DNA of 64,000 nt from Triatoma infestans. Its lineage: Eukaryota > Arthropoda > Insecta > Hemiptera > Reduviidae. The notes beneath the pieces are model-generated. The model was given only the letters and a program-made list of their open reading frames with translations, made no database searches and was not told where the DNA came from. The stretch spans positions 186,001 through 250,000 of the forward strand of contig JAAEAF010003361.1 of assembly GCA_011037195.1 (NCBI GenBank), given 5' to 3'. Of the stretch, positions 23,701-37,700 are shown in pieces (positions within the stretch are counted from its first letter, which is position 1; the number at the start of each line of letters is the position of its first letter). Made by a program: the position numbers and the translations under genes.

Positions 23701-25708
23701 ATCTGGTGATTTTAGGCAGACTCTTATCTCGTCTGTGAACAGCAAATCTTACTACTATAGCAAGGTACAGAGCAGGTGTTGTCGAGCAAACCTCATTCTT
23801 GACACTTGATGAGCTCTGATGAGTGGCAGGTCGCCTTGATGATAGTCCAGCTTCGTGAAGACGTCTACTTACAGTTCTAGAGAAGATGTGTAGGTTCCTG
23901 ATTTGTGCGGCCAAATTTTGGAGTTGTTTAATCGTCTCGTAGTCATTTAATCTTAAAAATTGCTCATCTGCGGGATCTGTACTGCGCAGACGACCTTGTC
24001 CTCTTCTCTGCATATGAATCTGCCTTCTGTTTGGCGATACGAAAAAAAATATTGGCAGACAAAACAACAGAAAAGTACGTGTAAAACATTGGTCATATAA
24101 CGCACACTCCATCCTTCATTTAGCAATGCGACAGCCACAGCAGCCTCTGCCTCATTTAAATTTCTCCTAGAACTCATTTCTTTCAAAAATAAAGTGTACG
24201 AAATTGATTTAAACCATACTGAAACATCAGAGTGTTTGTACGGCAATGGCCAGAGGAGATTTTAAAGAAAAACAATTCTTTGTTGCTCTACGTTTCGGGT
24301 ACCATTGGTGCCCTTTTTCAGGAGCTCTGTAAAAATTTACTGTATTTTCTCCAATAAATTTTTACAGAGCTCCTGAAGAAGGGCACCAATGGTACCCGAA
24401 ACGTAGAGCAACAAAGAATTCTTTTTCTTTAAAAACACTTTTGGCCATTCCGTACAAACATCTCACTGGTCATTTTTTTTTATTTGCACCTTATTTTTAA
24501 TGAAACAGTTTTAACGTATATATGTACACGTTACCAATTAATGTGTGTGTGTGTGTGTGTGTGCGCGTATATATATATAAATGACATGACTTAGGTGCCT
24601 TGTTAGGAACCCTATATATATATATGTATGTATTAATGACATGACTTAGGTGCCTTGTTAGGAACCCATTATGTCAATACTACGTATAAATTTTTAAATG
24701 GCAATTTGGATAGATTTAATCATGTAAATATTTGTTCGTGTAATATACAGATATTAAAATTTAAATTAAATATTTATTTTTGCTTTTTCTATGAAGGCAG
24801 TTAATTGTTTGTGGGTTCTTGTCTTTCGAAGATATAATTTCTTACGGACTATTGTGCTTCTGAAAAAGTGAACAGTCATTTCTGGCATCTATATACTTCT
24901 TGCAGTGCATGATGATATGCTCCATGGTTTCAACCATTCCGCATTCATCACAGTTTGGGGACTCCACAACTTTAAATAAATTTAGTGTTCTGTTAATTAA
25001 ACCACGGCCAGTTTTAACCCTCATCAGAACGACTATCGGCCGTCTGGTGAGTTTGACCCTGTGAAACCAGGCTTTCAAATGTACCTTCGGTGCCATTTCA
25101 TGATGAATCGCCCTTTACTTCCGACACCTTGCTCTACTCTACCTTCCACTCCTCCACCAGCTTGTATTTTAATTTGAGTACTAGCTCAGTATAGGGGATT
25201 GTATCTTGCACATCGGGTCTTAAGTCATCACTTTGTCTTTTAGCTGCCGCATCCGCTTTTTCGTTGCCCTCAATTCCTATGTGACCAGGTATCCACTGTA
25301 TTTTGAAATTTTTGACACTGTGGTCTATTTCATGCGCAATACTGTATATGATAAAGTTATCTACTAATTTACCGAGGTAGCAGTTCTTCAGCATAATGCA
25401 GCTTGTTTTGGAGTCAGTTAATAAGGCTATGTTGGTTTCAGGTAAACTGTTACAGTATCTTACAGCGTATAATATGGCAAGTAATTCTGCGCTTGTTATT
25501 GATATATTTTGTCGACAGGGCAACTAAAAGATTGTTTTTGTGGATCATATATTCCTAAGCCTGTATATTGCAAGCGTCTTTGTAGCGTCTGTATAAACTT
25601 TGTAGTATTCACTATAATCCTCAACGAGCATGGCTATTGTAAAAATTTGAAGAATGTGTTTTGGAAGATTCCGTTTGGAATCCGAAATATTGTCAATGTG
25701 TGGAGAGC

Positions 25709-25773
<65 letters not shown>

Positions 25774-28700
25774 TAATAATAATAAGATACTTTATTTATA
25801 TAAAGGAAGACAGATACAGATAGTCTTATATATAAAAGAAAGAAAGAAAACAAGTATATACGGCATGGATATTTTATCCGTCTGCCGGAGGTTGATTTTT
25901 AATCAATTACTGTGAAGCGTGATCAGTATAATTAGAAAAATAAAAAAACAAAAAATTAAAAAAAAATAAATAGATAAAATAACTAAATATAAGAAAATTA
26001 GGAATGAAATACTGAACAAGTTGATAACGATGCTGCCAGGCGTGTCGTGCATAATTGAGAAGAGATTGGCAAGAAGATGAATTTAGGAGGGATGTTAAAT
26101 GAGATCTGGATAACTTCTTACAGCCAAAATAAAGTAATCTAAGTTCTAGAAGAATAGCACATTCCGCAATGAAATGAAAGACGTCTTCTTTGGACCGAGA
26201 GTTTCACAGAGGACAGAGTTCCACATATCTTTCTAGGAAAGGACAGTAATTTAAATAGACCAGCTCACCCCTTAGTTTAAATAACCAACGAAGTTGGGTT
26301 AAAGAGGGACCACAATGGTTTGAATCTGAAAACCTGAAAAACTGAAGATTGTGATCTAAATCTTTGTACAACAAAAACCGTGTTGAAGATTAGGCGTGCC
26401 TCTCAGACTCCTCCAAATGCCTAGAATTTATAATAGAAAGAAGGCTTTTCATCTGACCTTGCCAAAGTTTCTTATTTTCAAGTGAAAATTCAAATGCACA
26501 ATTATAATTTCGAGCTAAGAAATTCCACTGAGAAAACCAAGATGTATTTTTATTAATTATTTGGAAAGCTGAAGTTTTAGGAAAACGGGCATCTGAAAAA
26601 TTTAGTACTTTGGTTACATAATTGAAGTGTAATTTTAAAGTATAAGAGAAAAGTAAACTTACATAAGTCTCGCAATACAAGATATAATTTGGAGTAGAGG
26701 TAGGTAGGGCAAATAATCTTTTAATAAAAAAATCTTTGAACCATTTCAATAATTTCAAAACGTTGAAACCCCCACACCTGACAGGCGTAACATAACACTG
26801 AACGCGTAACAGAGTTAAAGAAACTGTACTGAGCAGAAAGCGGAACTAGGTCCTGCATGATAAAGCCTTCCCACAATCTATTCAAAGCTAATTTAGCAAC
26901 CGAACTCTTTTGCTTTAAGTGTGCATTGAAAGATAAACGAGGAGTCAAGATAACTCCGAGGTATTAGTACTGGATCACCACCTCGATGCGCTTTCCTTTA
27001 TAGAACCATTTAGCTGAAGAAGCCAGCCTACCACCTTTACGAAACACAATTACTTTCGACTTTCTCAGATTCCATTGGTCACAGAACGCTTGCAGTAAAT
27101 TAATATTACGCTGCAGATTGGTAGCATTGTCAGACAGGAATACGATGTCGTCCGCATACATTAAACCTTTGATCTTTTTATCACCTACACGAACTCCGCT
27201 ATCAAGAATATGAGGAAGATCGTCCAGAAAAAGCGGAAACAAGATCGGACTAAGTAAGCAACCTTGTCTGACACCACTACATACCTCAAAGAAATCTGAA
27301 ATCCCTTGACTGCCCTTAACTGCCGAAGAAGAATGAAAAAAAAAGACACTTTAAGATATTCAAAACATTAAACGAAAAACCCAAATTGCCCAGTTTATTA
27401 ATGAGAGCTCTCCGATCAATGTAGTCGAACGCTGCCTTCAAATCAATAAAAAAAATCATAAAGCTTTTGTCGACTTCCCAAAAATTTGAGATTAACAATG
27501 TTAGTTTGTGTGAACAGGTGGTCAACTGTGGAGTACCCTGACGGAAACCTGCCTGATATTCACTACGTAAAACATTTTAATTCTACGCAGAAGGAGTGCT
27601 GAGAAAATTTTGGCGACCGCATCGAAACAGGAGATGCCTCTATAGTTAGAGACCTCACTCACGTCACCCTGCTTAAAAAGCGGATAAATCAGGGACTTAC
27701 TAAAGGAGTTAGGAGTAGCACCCAGGTCAAAAATATAATTGTAAAAAGAGAGTAACCTCTCTAAAAAAGAAGTGGGTGCGCACTTGAAAAATTCATAAGT
27801 TATTCGGTCAGGACCGGGGCTTTGTTACGTTTTAAATTAGAAATAACTGAATATAATTCATTGTAACAGAAAGGGGAGTCTAAAAGGGGGCAAGAATAAG
27901 AGGGTTCAGCAAAGGAGACGAATGACAGATTTGATGTGGGATTTAAGAGATTATAAAAATGAGAAATCCAAGTTTCCATTCTTATATTATTGCCACATAT
28001 AAAGTTCTTTCTCCTATAATGATTTACCAAGCGCCAAAATTCTTTCGAATCCTTAGTGACTTCAAATTGCTTCGCAGAGTTTGCAAAAAAATCTTTTTTT
28101 TCTTTCAAACAGAGGGACTTATATTTTTTAATTGATTCAATATATGAAAATTTTACGATCTCGGAATCCGTTCTACGAAACAAGTTAAGAAAATGGTTTA
28201 TTTCTCGCCCACATTTAGCATTAAACCAGGGATTTTTACGCACTAAACTGAAAGAAGAAGAGAATTTTGAAGTTGGAGAAGATGAATTAACTGCATTGAC
28301 CACAGAATCTAGATACGCCAGTGGATATAATGGAGATGCAGAAAAAGATTTCATTAATTCATCTAAATTCTTTTTATAAATGTCTGCTTTATCGTTACGC
28401 CAAATTAACTGGGGTAATAAAGGAAGAACAGCAACAGTATCGGTAGAAACAGTGTTATCAGAAATGTTGAAAATAATAGGGAAGTGATCAGAGAATGATT
28501 CCGGCAAAACATGAAAATTAACAACGAGAGAGATTAAATCAAGAGGAACACAACATAGGTCATTTACTGAGCTGCCCATCTTATTCACAAAAGTAAATTC
28601 ACCTTCTATATCAGGAGCAAGACGACCCTTCAAAACAATAAGGTCATAATTATCGCATAACTCAAGAAAGCTTAGGCCGTTTTTATTTATGATTTTATCT

Positions 28701-31700
28701 CTAGAATTCCTCGCTAAAATGCATCTAGGATTATCCACAAAGAGATCATCCGGAAGAGTCTGAGAAGCGCTCGATCTTACATTAAAATCTCCGATAATAA
28801 TAAATTTAGTGTGTAAGTTAACCTCTAAAAATTTACTGAGCTCGAAGAAGTCATGATCCCAGGAGGTACAGTTTAGATATATTGGTAGAATATACAGTGA
28901 TTTAGATTTGAGTTTAATACAAATAACATCCTTGCCAGATAATTTAATAAATTCAACATTACTTAGATTAGGTTTTATACCATAGAGACAGACATCCTCC
29001 TTTGGCACGACCAAACCTGACAGATCTAACTGCTGCCTGCCAACATAAATTATAATCAGGAAAATAATCTTTAAAAAACTAAAATTATCTTCCGTGACAA
29101 AAGTTTCGATTAAAATAAAAATTATCATATTTTCTCAGAAAAGATAAAAATAATGGGTCACTTAATTTAGCTTTTCAACCATTAATATTGTAAGACAAAA
29201 TAGATAAAGAATTACTCAAAAGCCTTGTTTGCTTAACCGTGAACCGCCGACAGACATCTTCTTCTTAGGATGATGACAGTTGAACAGCTGGGGGTGGGTA
29301 GGGAACTTCTGTGGGTCTCTGTTGACTTTCGAAATAACTTTTGGAAGAGAATTAGAAGAAATAGCAGTCTGAAGCCTAACCATATCTGTCTGAAGAATAT
29401 CATTTAATTTACTAATTCCATCGCCACCATTATATCTAAGGCCTCTTGACAGGCACCAGGAAAAGTTATGATGTTGTACACTCGGAGTGTAAGCATAGAT
29501 AGAAACTCGAAGACTACTATTCAAGCGTTTAATTTCTCTACGAAGTAAAAGGAGTTTCGTTCTTCTTTTTCTCATATTTTCTGGAAAATCTTGATGAACA
29601 ACAAAACCAGACTTTCTTAATTTAGATGTGGCATTTAGGACTCTTAATTTATCCTCGTAGCGTAAAAAAGTAGCCAAAAAGGGTCTATTTGGTAATTCTC
29701 TATTACCCACAGGAAAAGCATAAATGTCGTTAGCGTTAATTTGCACAAATAAAACCTTATTACAAAAGTCAGAAATTATTTTCGCAAAATTCATAGAGTA
29801 ACAATATTGCAAGCCTTTAAAAATAAGATTACAGCGACGATTTTATAATCCAACTCCTCGAAAAAGTTTCATGCTTTAAATAAATAGCCATCAAGATTCA
29901 ATTTCTGCATGCATTTGTCGGTTTTCCCCTTTAAACTGATACAATCATTTCGAATAGCATTTATATCCTCTTTTGAGATGGCTGACTAAGCTTCGAATCC
30001 AAAAGATTATTCATAAGGGAGGCCATTGAATTCATTAGTTCTGACATAGTTAGGCGACTAACTTCAGAATCAAGCGAAGTAGTCATATCAATCGGATTTA
30101 TGGCACTTCTTTTACTTTCAGGTAGAGTAGAACTTGGCAAACTTCTATTTCTTTTTTGTCGAGATGAAGATGTACTAGGTACAAAATTACTATCAATTTT
30201 AGGAGGCATATACTGTATAACTCAAAAAATATATAAAATTAAATAGCAGAAATAGAAACATGAAGTATTGACAATTAAGGTGAAAAATAGAGTTATCAGT
30301 GTCTAAATAATGCCACAGCTGACTGAGTAATACAAAATAATATAAATACCAACAGTTAGTGAGCGAGCGTAACACACAGTGGGAATAGTGCGAGTGAGAT
30401 AGCTATATCCCCCACTACTCACAGCTAGATGTTTACTATTAACTTCTCTAGACCAGAACAGTTCACTGTTTATATAAATAATAGTAAATAATCCTTTCCA
30501 CTTTAAATAAAATTATTTGATCCAAGTAAAAATTTGACCTTCAAATACTAAATAATTCGTTTATTCACTAAATTTCTCGATAAAAAAAGTTAAATAACTT
30601 TGGAAATATCTAAAGTAAAACAATCCAAATCAAACTGTGTAAAATTCGAACACAAAAACACTTGAGAAAAGAAAAAAACTTAGAGCACATTAGAGTACGT
30701 GTTCACACTGTGACTCTCAGATATCAAGCAGTTAATGTTTATGAGTTGAATTGGACGGGAGAGTTGAAAGGCTGGGTAACCTATATTTACATGACAGCGT
30801 TTGAGGAGTGAGACGAAATTACTAAGGCACTTATTAGCTATATTATCGGAGCCATGTTCTTGTGAGAGATTGGGAGAAGGCGGAACTGTTTCCGTAGGCA
30901 AACCAAACCAATTCCAGCTCACCTAAAAGAAATGCTGGGAAAATCACTATCGTCCCGGCTAACCTCGACCACCACAAAACCTTTCCTCAACTCGTAAGTG
31001 CAGAGCAAACTGTGCCTGGCTGACTCACGATCCCGAGGTACCATTATGTAGAGAGAACAAGTCTCCTACTTAAAAGCCTGGAAAGGTCACTGTCCTATGG
31101 CAAGCCTGTCCATAGAGCCTACGGTTTTGCAACACCTCCTGATAAGGCCGGGACTTTGCCTTGCCATTCAGATGAAGCGGGTATTCCGTACCCAATTGTT
31201 TTCTAAATGTTTTTAACGTCACTGTCACAAAGTCATTGTGTTTAAAGACACTGTCTTCAACCAAGGCACAAGGTCTGTGTATTTCATCCTTGTTGGGATG
31301 ACGCCACTTTATAGCCAATGACTGATGACTCTTCCCAGTCGTGCAGCAATTGGATGTATACTGTCAGAGTGACTCTTTGCATATCTTTTAGTTCTTAGCC
31401 ATTTTCTTCTTAAGCAGAGGGGAGCTTCTCCTGCTTCAACGAGGAGGGCATTTACTGGTGTGGATCTTATCGAGCCAGTGCATACTCGTATTCTTAAGGC
31501 TGAGTGTAGGACCGTATTTATATTCTGAAGCAGTTTTTGTTGCCGTTTCCACAAACTGTTGCCCCATAACCCACAGTGGCCCTGACTGTTCCCTTGTACA
31601 ACATGAGTAGGGAATTTGGTCCGCAACTTATACCAACTAAGTTTTTTATTATATTGAGGTACCTCATTAATTTTGATTTTAGCTGATTAATGCGAAATTT

Positions 31701-34700
31701 AAAAGTTAGTCGAGAGTCAAGCCATATGCCAAGAAATTTATAGTTATTCTCTACTGCTATAGTTCTGTTGTATATTTTTATCTAGATATCGTTCTTGACC
31801 ACCCCTCCTGGTGAAGGGAACTAAAACATTTTCCTGGATTCATTTGCAGATCCAATTCTTTATATTTTGCATTTAATACATCATTTTGTACGGTTTCAGT
31901 AACATCTGATAAATTTGTTGAGGTGGCATATAATACAAAATCATCAGCAAACTGTAATAGTTTACATTTTCTTAAACCAGCACAATGTAAAGGTAAAGGT
32001 TACGTATATTGTCATGTCTGTCAGCAGACTTACCTTCCTAACAAAAATATTTACAATATTCAATTCGTAGACATTTCGATGAATGAGGCTTCTACATCGG
32101 CTGAATCTTAGTGCTTTAATTTAGGGAGTGTATATCGGATGGAGATATCATCATTTGATCTCTCAATCTCTCTAAATTTTGGCTACCAAATAAACAAAGC
32201 CATTAGCGCCCTCAAGGCCATGACTTATTATCTTTTTGCTATTTATTTCTGATCTTCCTAGCTACTCATTTTTCTCATGATGATGGGTAATACCATTTAG
32301 TTCCTACGTGAATCGGGAATCCTACTTTTCGCACCAAAGGTAAATTACTATACTCTAGACTAGGCAAAAGTGAAAATAATAAACTTCTAAACAAGAAAAT
32401 TTAGATCTTCTTAGTAAATGTGGTAACTTAATGATAAATTTATTTAACATTTCTTTAAGATGAACAATCTACAATACTTCCTCCAATGATTTAAAGTCAG
32501 ATGTGACAATTTACTTAAATTTTGTGACGCTTATTATAATTCGATAAATAAAAATCAAAACACCTACCTCTTCGTAAATCGCTGGCGTGTATTTGGGTGG
32601 ATTCGTAAGTGTAACTGGCGTTTTTTTATCAAACGAATGTGGCGGTACCGGATTCATTTTCTTACCGGTATTGTAGTTACATTCTAAAGTATAGCTACGA
32701 ATCAATCCAGTTGCTTTGTATACAGCTACTCGACCTGCTCCTTCACGTGAACTGCCATCTCTTTTATCCCTAAAATATTTTAACAGCTCAATATCTTGTA
32801 CATTACTTACAAAAAATTAAGGTTGTTAAGTTTTCAATCGTATCAGTTTCAGTTTACTGATATTTTTTTTTTTTTTTGCCTCTGATTCATATTGGGTGGT
32901 TTCAGAAATAGTAGTGATTATGAAAGAAAATTAAGTTTTCATTGTATTTGGAACTTTGAATATAGATTTGCAATTACAATGTTGAAAATGCTTGTGGAAA
33001 AATGATAGGACATTTTTGAAAACTCCAGCGTTTAGTTGCCTTCGCTCAATGTATTTGACTTGCCTTAAGACATATTCTTTTGATTTTCCTAAGTCCAACC
33101 TATAATTTCCAGATGATTGAAACCTTGACTACACTAATATATTTTTATTATGTATCAGAATGTCTTTTACAAATCACTAGGTTTTAATTTCGCTACTTGG
33201 TTAATATTTTATTATGTTTTAAGCTTTTTATTGTTAATTTTAATATAGACTGACAAAGATTTCTGAAAAATCTGAGTTTCCTTCGGAAATACATGTTTGA
33301 GTTGTTTTTTTTTACCTCCACTGAATTATGTGGAGGGAATGTATAGATTTTCCGAGTGGAAAAAAAATGCTTCAAGCGAATGGCTTGGATATGAATCTTT
33401 GTAAGAACAGAATAACTCAAAAACAAAAATCAAAAAGCACACAAACTTTTAATTCGTTTGTAGACTTGTAGACCCAGGAAGATATAACAAGAAGATTTCA
33501 GCCAAACCCATCAACCGGAAGTGCGATTTTTTTGAAATTGTTCCCTTTATCGAAATTTCTCGAAAAAACTTCACGGATTTTCTGCACTTAGTGCAGAATC
33601 CGCTTAGTGTACTGAATAAATCAATTTTATTTGTAACTTTTTCGGTTACATTGATTATAAGAATGATTTCGGAAAACTGCGCATAAAACGCATTTAGTAA
33701 AAATCATCAGAGATATTTTCCGTGATAGCCTGCTTCTTTTTGTGGTCATCGACTGGTTTCGGGTGTTCGCCCATCATCAGAATGTTTTTTGTCATAACAA
33801 AGACTTGCACAGAGCAAATGTAGTTGATACTAGTTTTTAAATGTTTTTGTTAGGACCTGAATAGGTTAAAAGTGGTGTTGGTACCTGAGTGGGAAAACAC
33901 ATTTAGTAAAACCTCCAACTTCGATGAAAATTTCTCAATACAACTGTTCAATTTGCAATAAGAGACAATATTCTTGTGGTTATTTACAAACCATCCCTAC
34001 CATTAAACTTTCAATAGTAGTAGTCTAATACGACAAAGGGTTTTGATAAAAATTTTGAATTAAATACATTATAAAAAATATATTACGCACTTTGTATACA
34101 TATTCTTTTCAGAAAAGTTGCAAGAATCAAAATGAAAATGTGGTGAATTGATTGAGATTAGTTTTGGCAGTAATCTACATTCTACGTTGCTTAAAACATC
34201 TTTAAAATGATTTCCATACATAAATATACCTGCAACAAATACAATAATAATTTGAATGTAAATTTCTCAAATTTGAGTAAATTGGCGAGGTTAGTGAAAA
34301 ATGTGTAAGTCAGATACCTAATGGGCATTCTTCTGCAATGACAATCGTGCTAGATCATCCAGCACTTGTTTCTTCTGAATAAATTTTGTTACCTTATTAC
34401 AAATTACTACTATTAAAAACGAAATATTTGTAACAAGCAGTCAAAGTATGTATCTACTCCTAAGTTTCTGTTAATTGGCAAAGGGTTATGAGCGAGTATC
34501 TTATGTCTAGCGCGGCTTCATATTTATAAATCTGGTTTTACCATTTTTACTTGCAAGATAACATTGAATCTTTGAGGCAAGTGAAGAAGAGCATACCAGA
34601 AGGCTACATTCATTGGGGACTTTGTAATCAGGCACGTCGCTGCTCACAGTGATTATATGTGGCATTCAAAAACACATAATTCTACGAACTAGACGCTTAC

Positions 34701-37700
34701 CCAATTGTTTACGATGCTGAGCCACAGGGAGACAAACCCAAATCTGATCGTCCAAGGTACAGCGGTCCCATGGGTACTTTGAGGAAGCCCTTTGATATCC
34801 AACCTACTATAACAATTTTTGGCACATCAACCCACGGGATGGCCAGGCTTGCTAAACGGTAATTTTTATTAAGCATGCCGCAGTTCCCACTGCCGTTAAT
34901 TTAGCTTTCGCTACCAAGGTGTACTACTAACAATAGTTTACGATGCTGGGTCAAATCTGGCTTTGTCTTCACGGAAAATGCTGAATTCTCGCACCAAAGG
35001 CAGTGCGCTAGTCATTAGACCGACGCGCGTTGCCTTCAGCGTCTTTAACTGCAATGGTACTAATATAGTTATTATTTTTTTATTAAATCAAATTATTTCA
35101 AATTTGCAAAAATTAATTATACCAAGTTTGTGACTTTTAATCACCTGTACATTGTAATATTTACATCATGTTTAAGGCACACCATGGAAAGAAGAGTGTC
35201 ATTTTTTGTAGTGAATATAATTTTTAATAAATTAAAAGAAATTGTGCTTCATTAAGTTTTTTTGGAAGTGGAAAGCAAATAAAGTAACACCTTTTTTAGA
35301 AGCATGACCATGCATGTCTATATAAAGAAAGAGTCCCGATTCCAATGGTTCTGGTCCATAACGTCCTGGAACATGCAAGGCATCATCTTCTTTCTTTTCA
35401 GGTTGATAATCTCCGATATAATTCTTTGAGTTAGTCACTGCATTGCTCTCCTAAATATGAATTAATTATTTTTTTTTTCTTTTTCTCTTTTTATTCATTT
35501 ACAAGCAAATCTGATAACAATTAATACAAATAATAATAATAATAATTAGAAACAAATATTTAAAATAATAAAAAAATCGCTAAACGGGTGGAGGAGCTTA
35601 GAAAATTTTATCAGAAAAATATATAATTTTAAGTAAGTAAAATCGCTATGTTTATATTTTCTATCGTTTCACCAAATATAGAAGATATCCGGCATTATTA
35701 GGATCCTTTTGAGAACAAATATGGTAGCACTCCGTGCCACTCACTGTCATCACTTAGGATGGATGATGACCGTATACCGAAGGCAGTGTTTGATTGGGAA
35801 AGAGAAGGAAGGAGGAAAAGAGGAAAACCCAGAGGTTGGAGGAAGGAGTTAAAGAGGCTATGACCGGATACGGTCTAACAGAATCAGATGGTCACTAGAG
35901 AGACAAATAGAGAAACCAGCTTGAGTCGAGAGGACCTGCTTAACGTAGTATACCTTAAAAAAAAAAATCTAATATTAATCTCAAGATATCCAGATGCTTG
36001 AAGAATATTGGTGGGAGAAGATTTGGAAGATCTACTTATGATGTTCTGGCCAATTCACATAAAAACAAAATACCTAAATTAGAACCTTCTGATATATGTA
36101 TCTTAAAGAAATTTACTTTATTCTTAGAGTGAGTATATAAGTCCATTTTATGGTAAATACTGGTAGGTATTGATGGTATTTATGAAGGCTTCCGCTTAAG
36201 TGATCAATAAGTGTGGTTTTGGAGGCGATTATAAACTGAACATTAAGATATTTTCGAGTCCAGCTGTGCTGCCCCTCGATTTTCTCTTCCTAGGAGCCTC
36301 TCCAGCTCACTGTCTGATGATGGACAGTATTGTCTGTAACGAGAGAAGACTGTCAGAGGTCGGTAGTGCACTGAGAAGCTCCGGGCGCTAATGACCATAG
36401 ACGTTGACGCGCCTTAAATTAAAAAAAAATAAAATAATAAGATATTTATATTTTAAAAATCCAAAGAACTAGACAGGGAATCGTAACTAACGCCACTCTA
36501 AACCCCATGGAGCGCGCCTCTACACTATACTGATATACTGATCCTACTTATCATAATGTTAAACATATTAAAAACTGGTTTCTTGAAGTTTTCTTTAAGA
36601 ATTACAACGCACCTTTGATGATGAAACATCATCTAGATGAGAATTTTGGTTTTTAAGTTTAAAGGTGGTCCAGATTCGATCAAGAAATACCAGCACTATC
36701 GACAATTTCACAAATGGATTTTTTTTTAAAGTCTTACCTATACCTAGAAAAAAAAGAAGATTAAACAAGTGTCTGAACAGAAGGAAATTCTAGAGCTATA
36801 TAATTTTGCTGAAAGGTGAAACCTTTTTTCATATTTTAAACGTGCTGTTTGATTTTCAAATTTGAAACAACAATGGAAAAATTATATAATGTTGAAGAAA
36901 AATTAAAGATTATTCAGAATTTCAGGTACCTAGCATATAATCGGAAGAATATCTATAAGAAAGAATTTAAAAGAAACAAAATAGAAATGCGCAAGTAAAA
37001 TGAGGGTAGAGCAAATTTCCATAATAAAAAAGAAATGAAAATAAGCAAACAACAGATTCTGAAACAATAGAAAAAATAAAGTACGCGTTTTCTGAAAAAT
37101 AGATCATATTATTTGACCGGTGTTTACATACAAAAATATTGAAGTAAAGTTTGGAGATGTTATCGTCAGTAAAGCGATTTTATTTCAAAGTATAATGGGT
37201 TAGATTCTGCGCAACAGCTCGTCGACTTAAGTAACAAAAAAATTATTTCTCTTCAATTTAGCATACTTGACATACCAAATTTTCGGAACTTTTCTCCATG
37301 CCTTGCTTCTCTAGAGAAAGGTCGCTGACACCATCCTCAATTTTTGTTATCTTGTTCGGTTCCATGTATGGATCACCACAAGTAGGAGCAGTAGAAACTT
37401 CTAATATTTCCCTTCCGTAGTGATAATATAATAGAAGTGCCCTGCATTATAAAATTAACTTATAGATTCAATATTATTTAATATTTCAATAAATATTTAT
37501 TGCCTGAATCTGTTACTTCTATCAAGTTAACTTTAGCTTTCATCCAGTACTGAAACTTGAGAAGTCATTTTTCATTCAAATCACTTCTACTACTCGTGAA
37601 TAAGTTTAACAAAAGAAAGAGAGGGAATTCAAATCTGGCATTTCTTTTGTCATACAGCCTAGGACTCACCGAGTAAACATTTGCTTGCAACATTGCATCA

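Larger units (their letters stand above)
24225..24475. mobile_element. Palindromic foldback element
   Basis: The nearly perfect inverted arms (about 24262-24342 and 24350-24437) share TTGTTGCTCTACGTTTCGGG and GGAGCTCTGTAAAAATTTA. The outer flanks are also inverted: TTTGTACGGCAATGGCC on the left against GGCCATTCCGTACAAA on the right. A partial copy of the outer end occurs at about 18360-18410. Both arms carry a hammerhead-like core. Confidence 0.8.
25716..30726 (-). mobile_element. Full-length two-ORF LINE, inserted in an older LINE
   Basis: 5.0 kb on the minus strand. A 5' UTR (30726-30210) is followed by ORF1 (30209 to about 29216), ORF2 (about 29200 to 26390), a 3' UTR and a tail of about 25 TTA units (25716-25790). 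It is flanked by the 10-bp duplication AGCAGTTAAT. ORF2 has an APE endonuclease and an RT with YADD, but no RNase H. It carries several frameshifts, so it is probably dead, yet the full length is preserved. A related copy lies at 59581-63156. Confidence 0.9.
20816..32567. other. AGBL5 intron 10 (11.7 kb) with nested transposons
   Basis: Contents from left to right: anonymous DNA (20816-22690), SINE family 2, the Tc1-like remnant, a foldback element, TG/TA and 55-bp repeats, then two nested LINEs to about 32050. The 21100-21660 stretch is less AT-rich than its surroundings but shows no recognised motif. Confidence 0.6.
32770..34090. other. AGBL5 intron 9
   Basis: The donor GTGCGT (34090) and acceptor TTTTAG (32770) are clear on the minus strand. 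It holds the solo foldback arm at 33715-33835; the rest is AT-rich with nothing recognised. Confidence 0.6.
35451..37275. other. AGBL5 intron 7
   Basis: It contains a LINE tail fragment (35690-35945) and SINE family 2, copy 2 (36195-36412). The rest (36420-37275) has poly-A tracts and no recognised signal. Confidence 0.55.

Noticed and set aside
25509..25853. Frames rich in Asn or Ile on both strands
   Set aside because: They are translations of the TAA/TTA microsatellite that forms the LINE tail.
28056..28379. Open frame of 107 codons, plus strand
   Set aside because: Antisense shadow of the LINE ORF2 finger/linker region.
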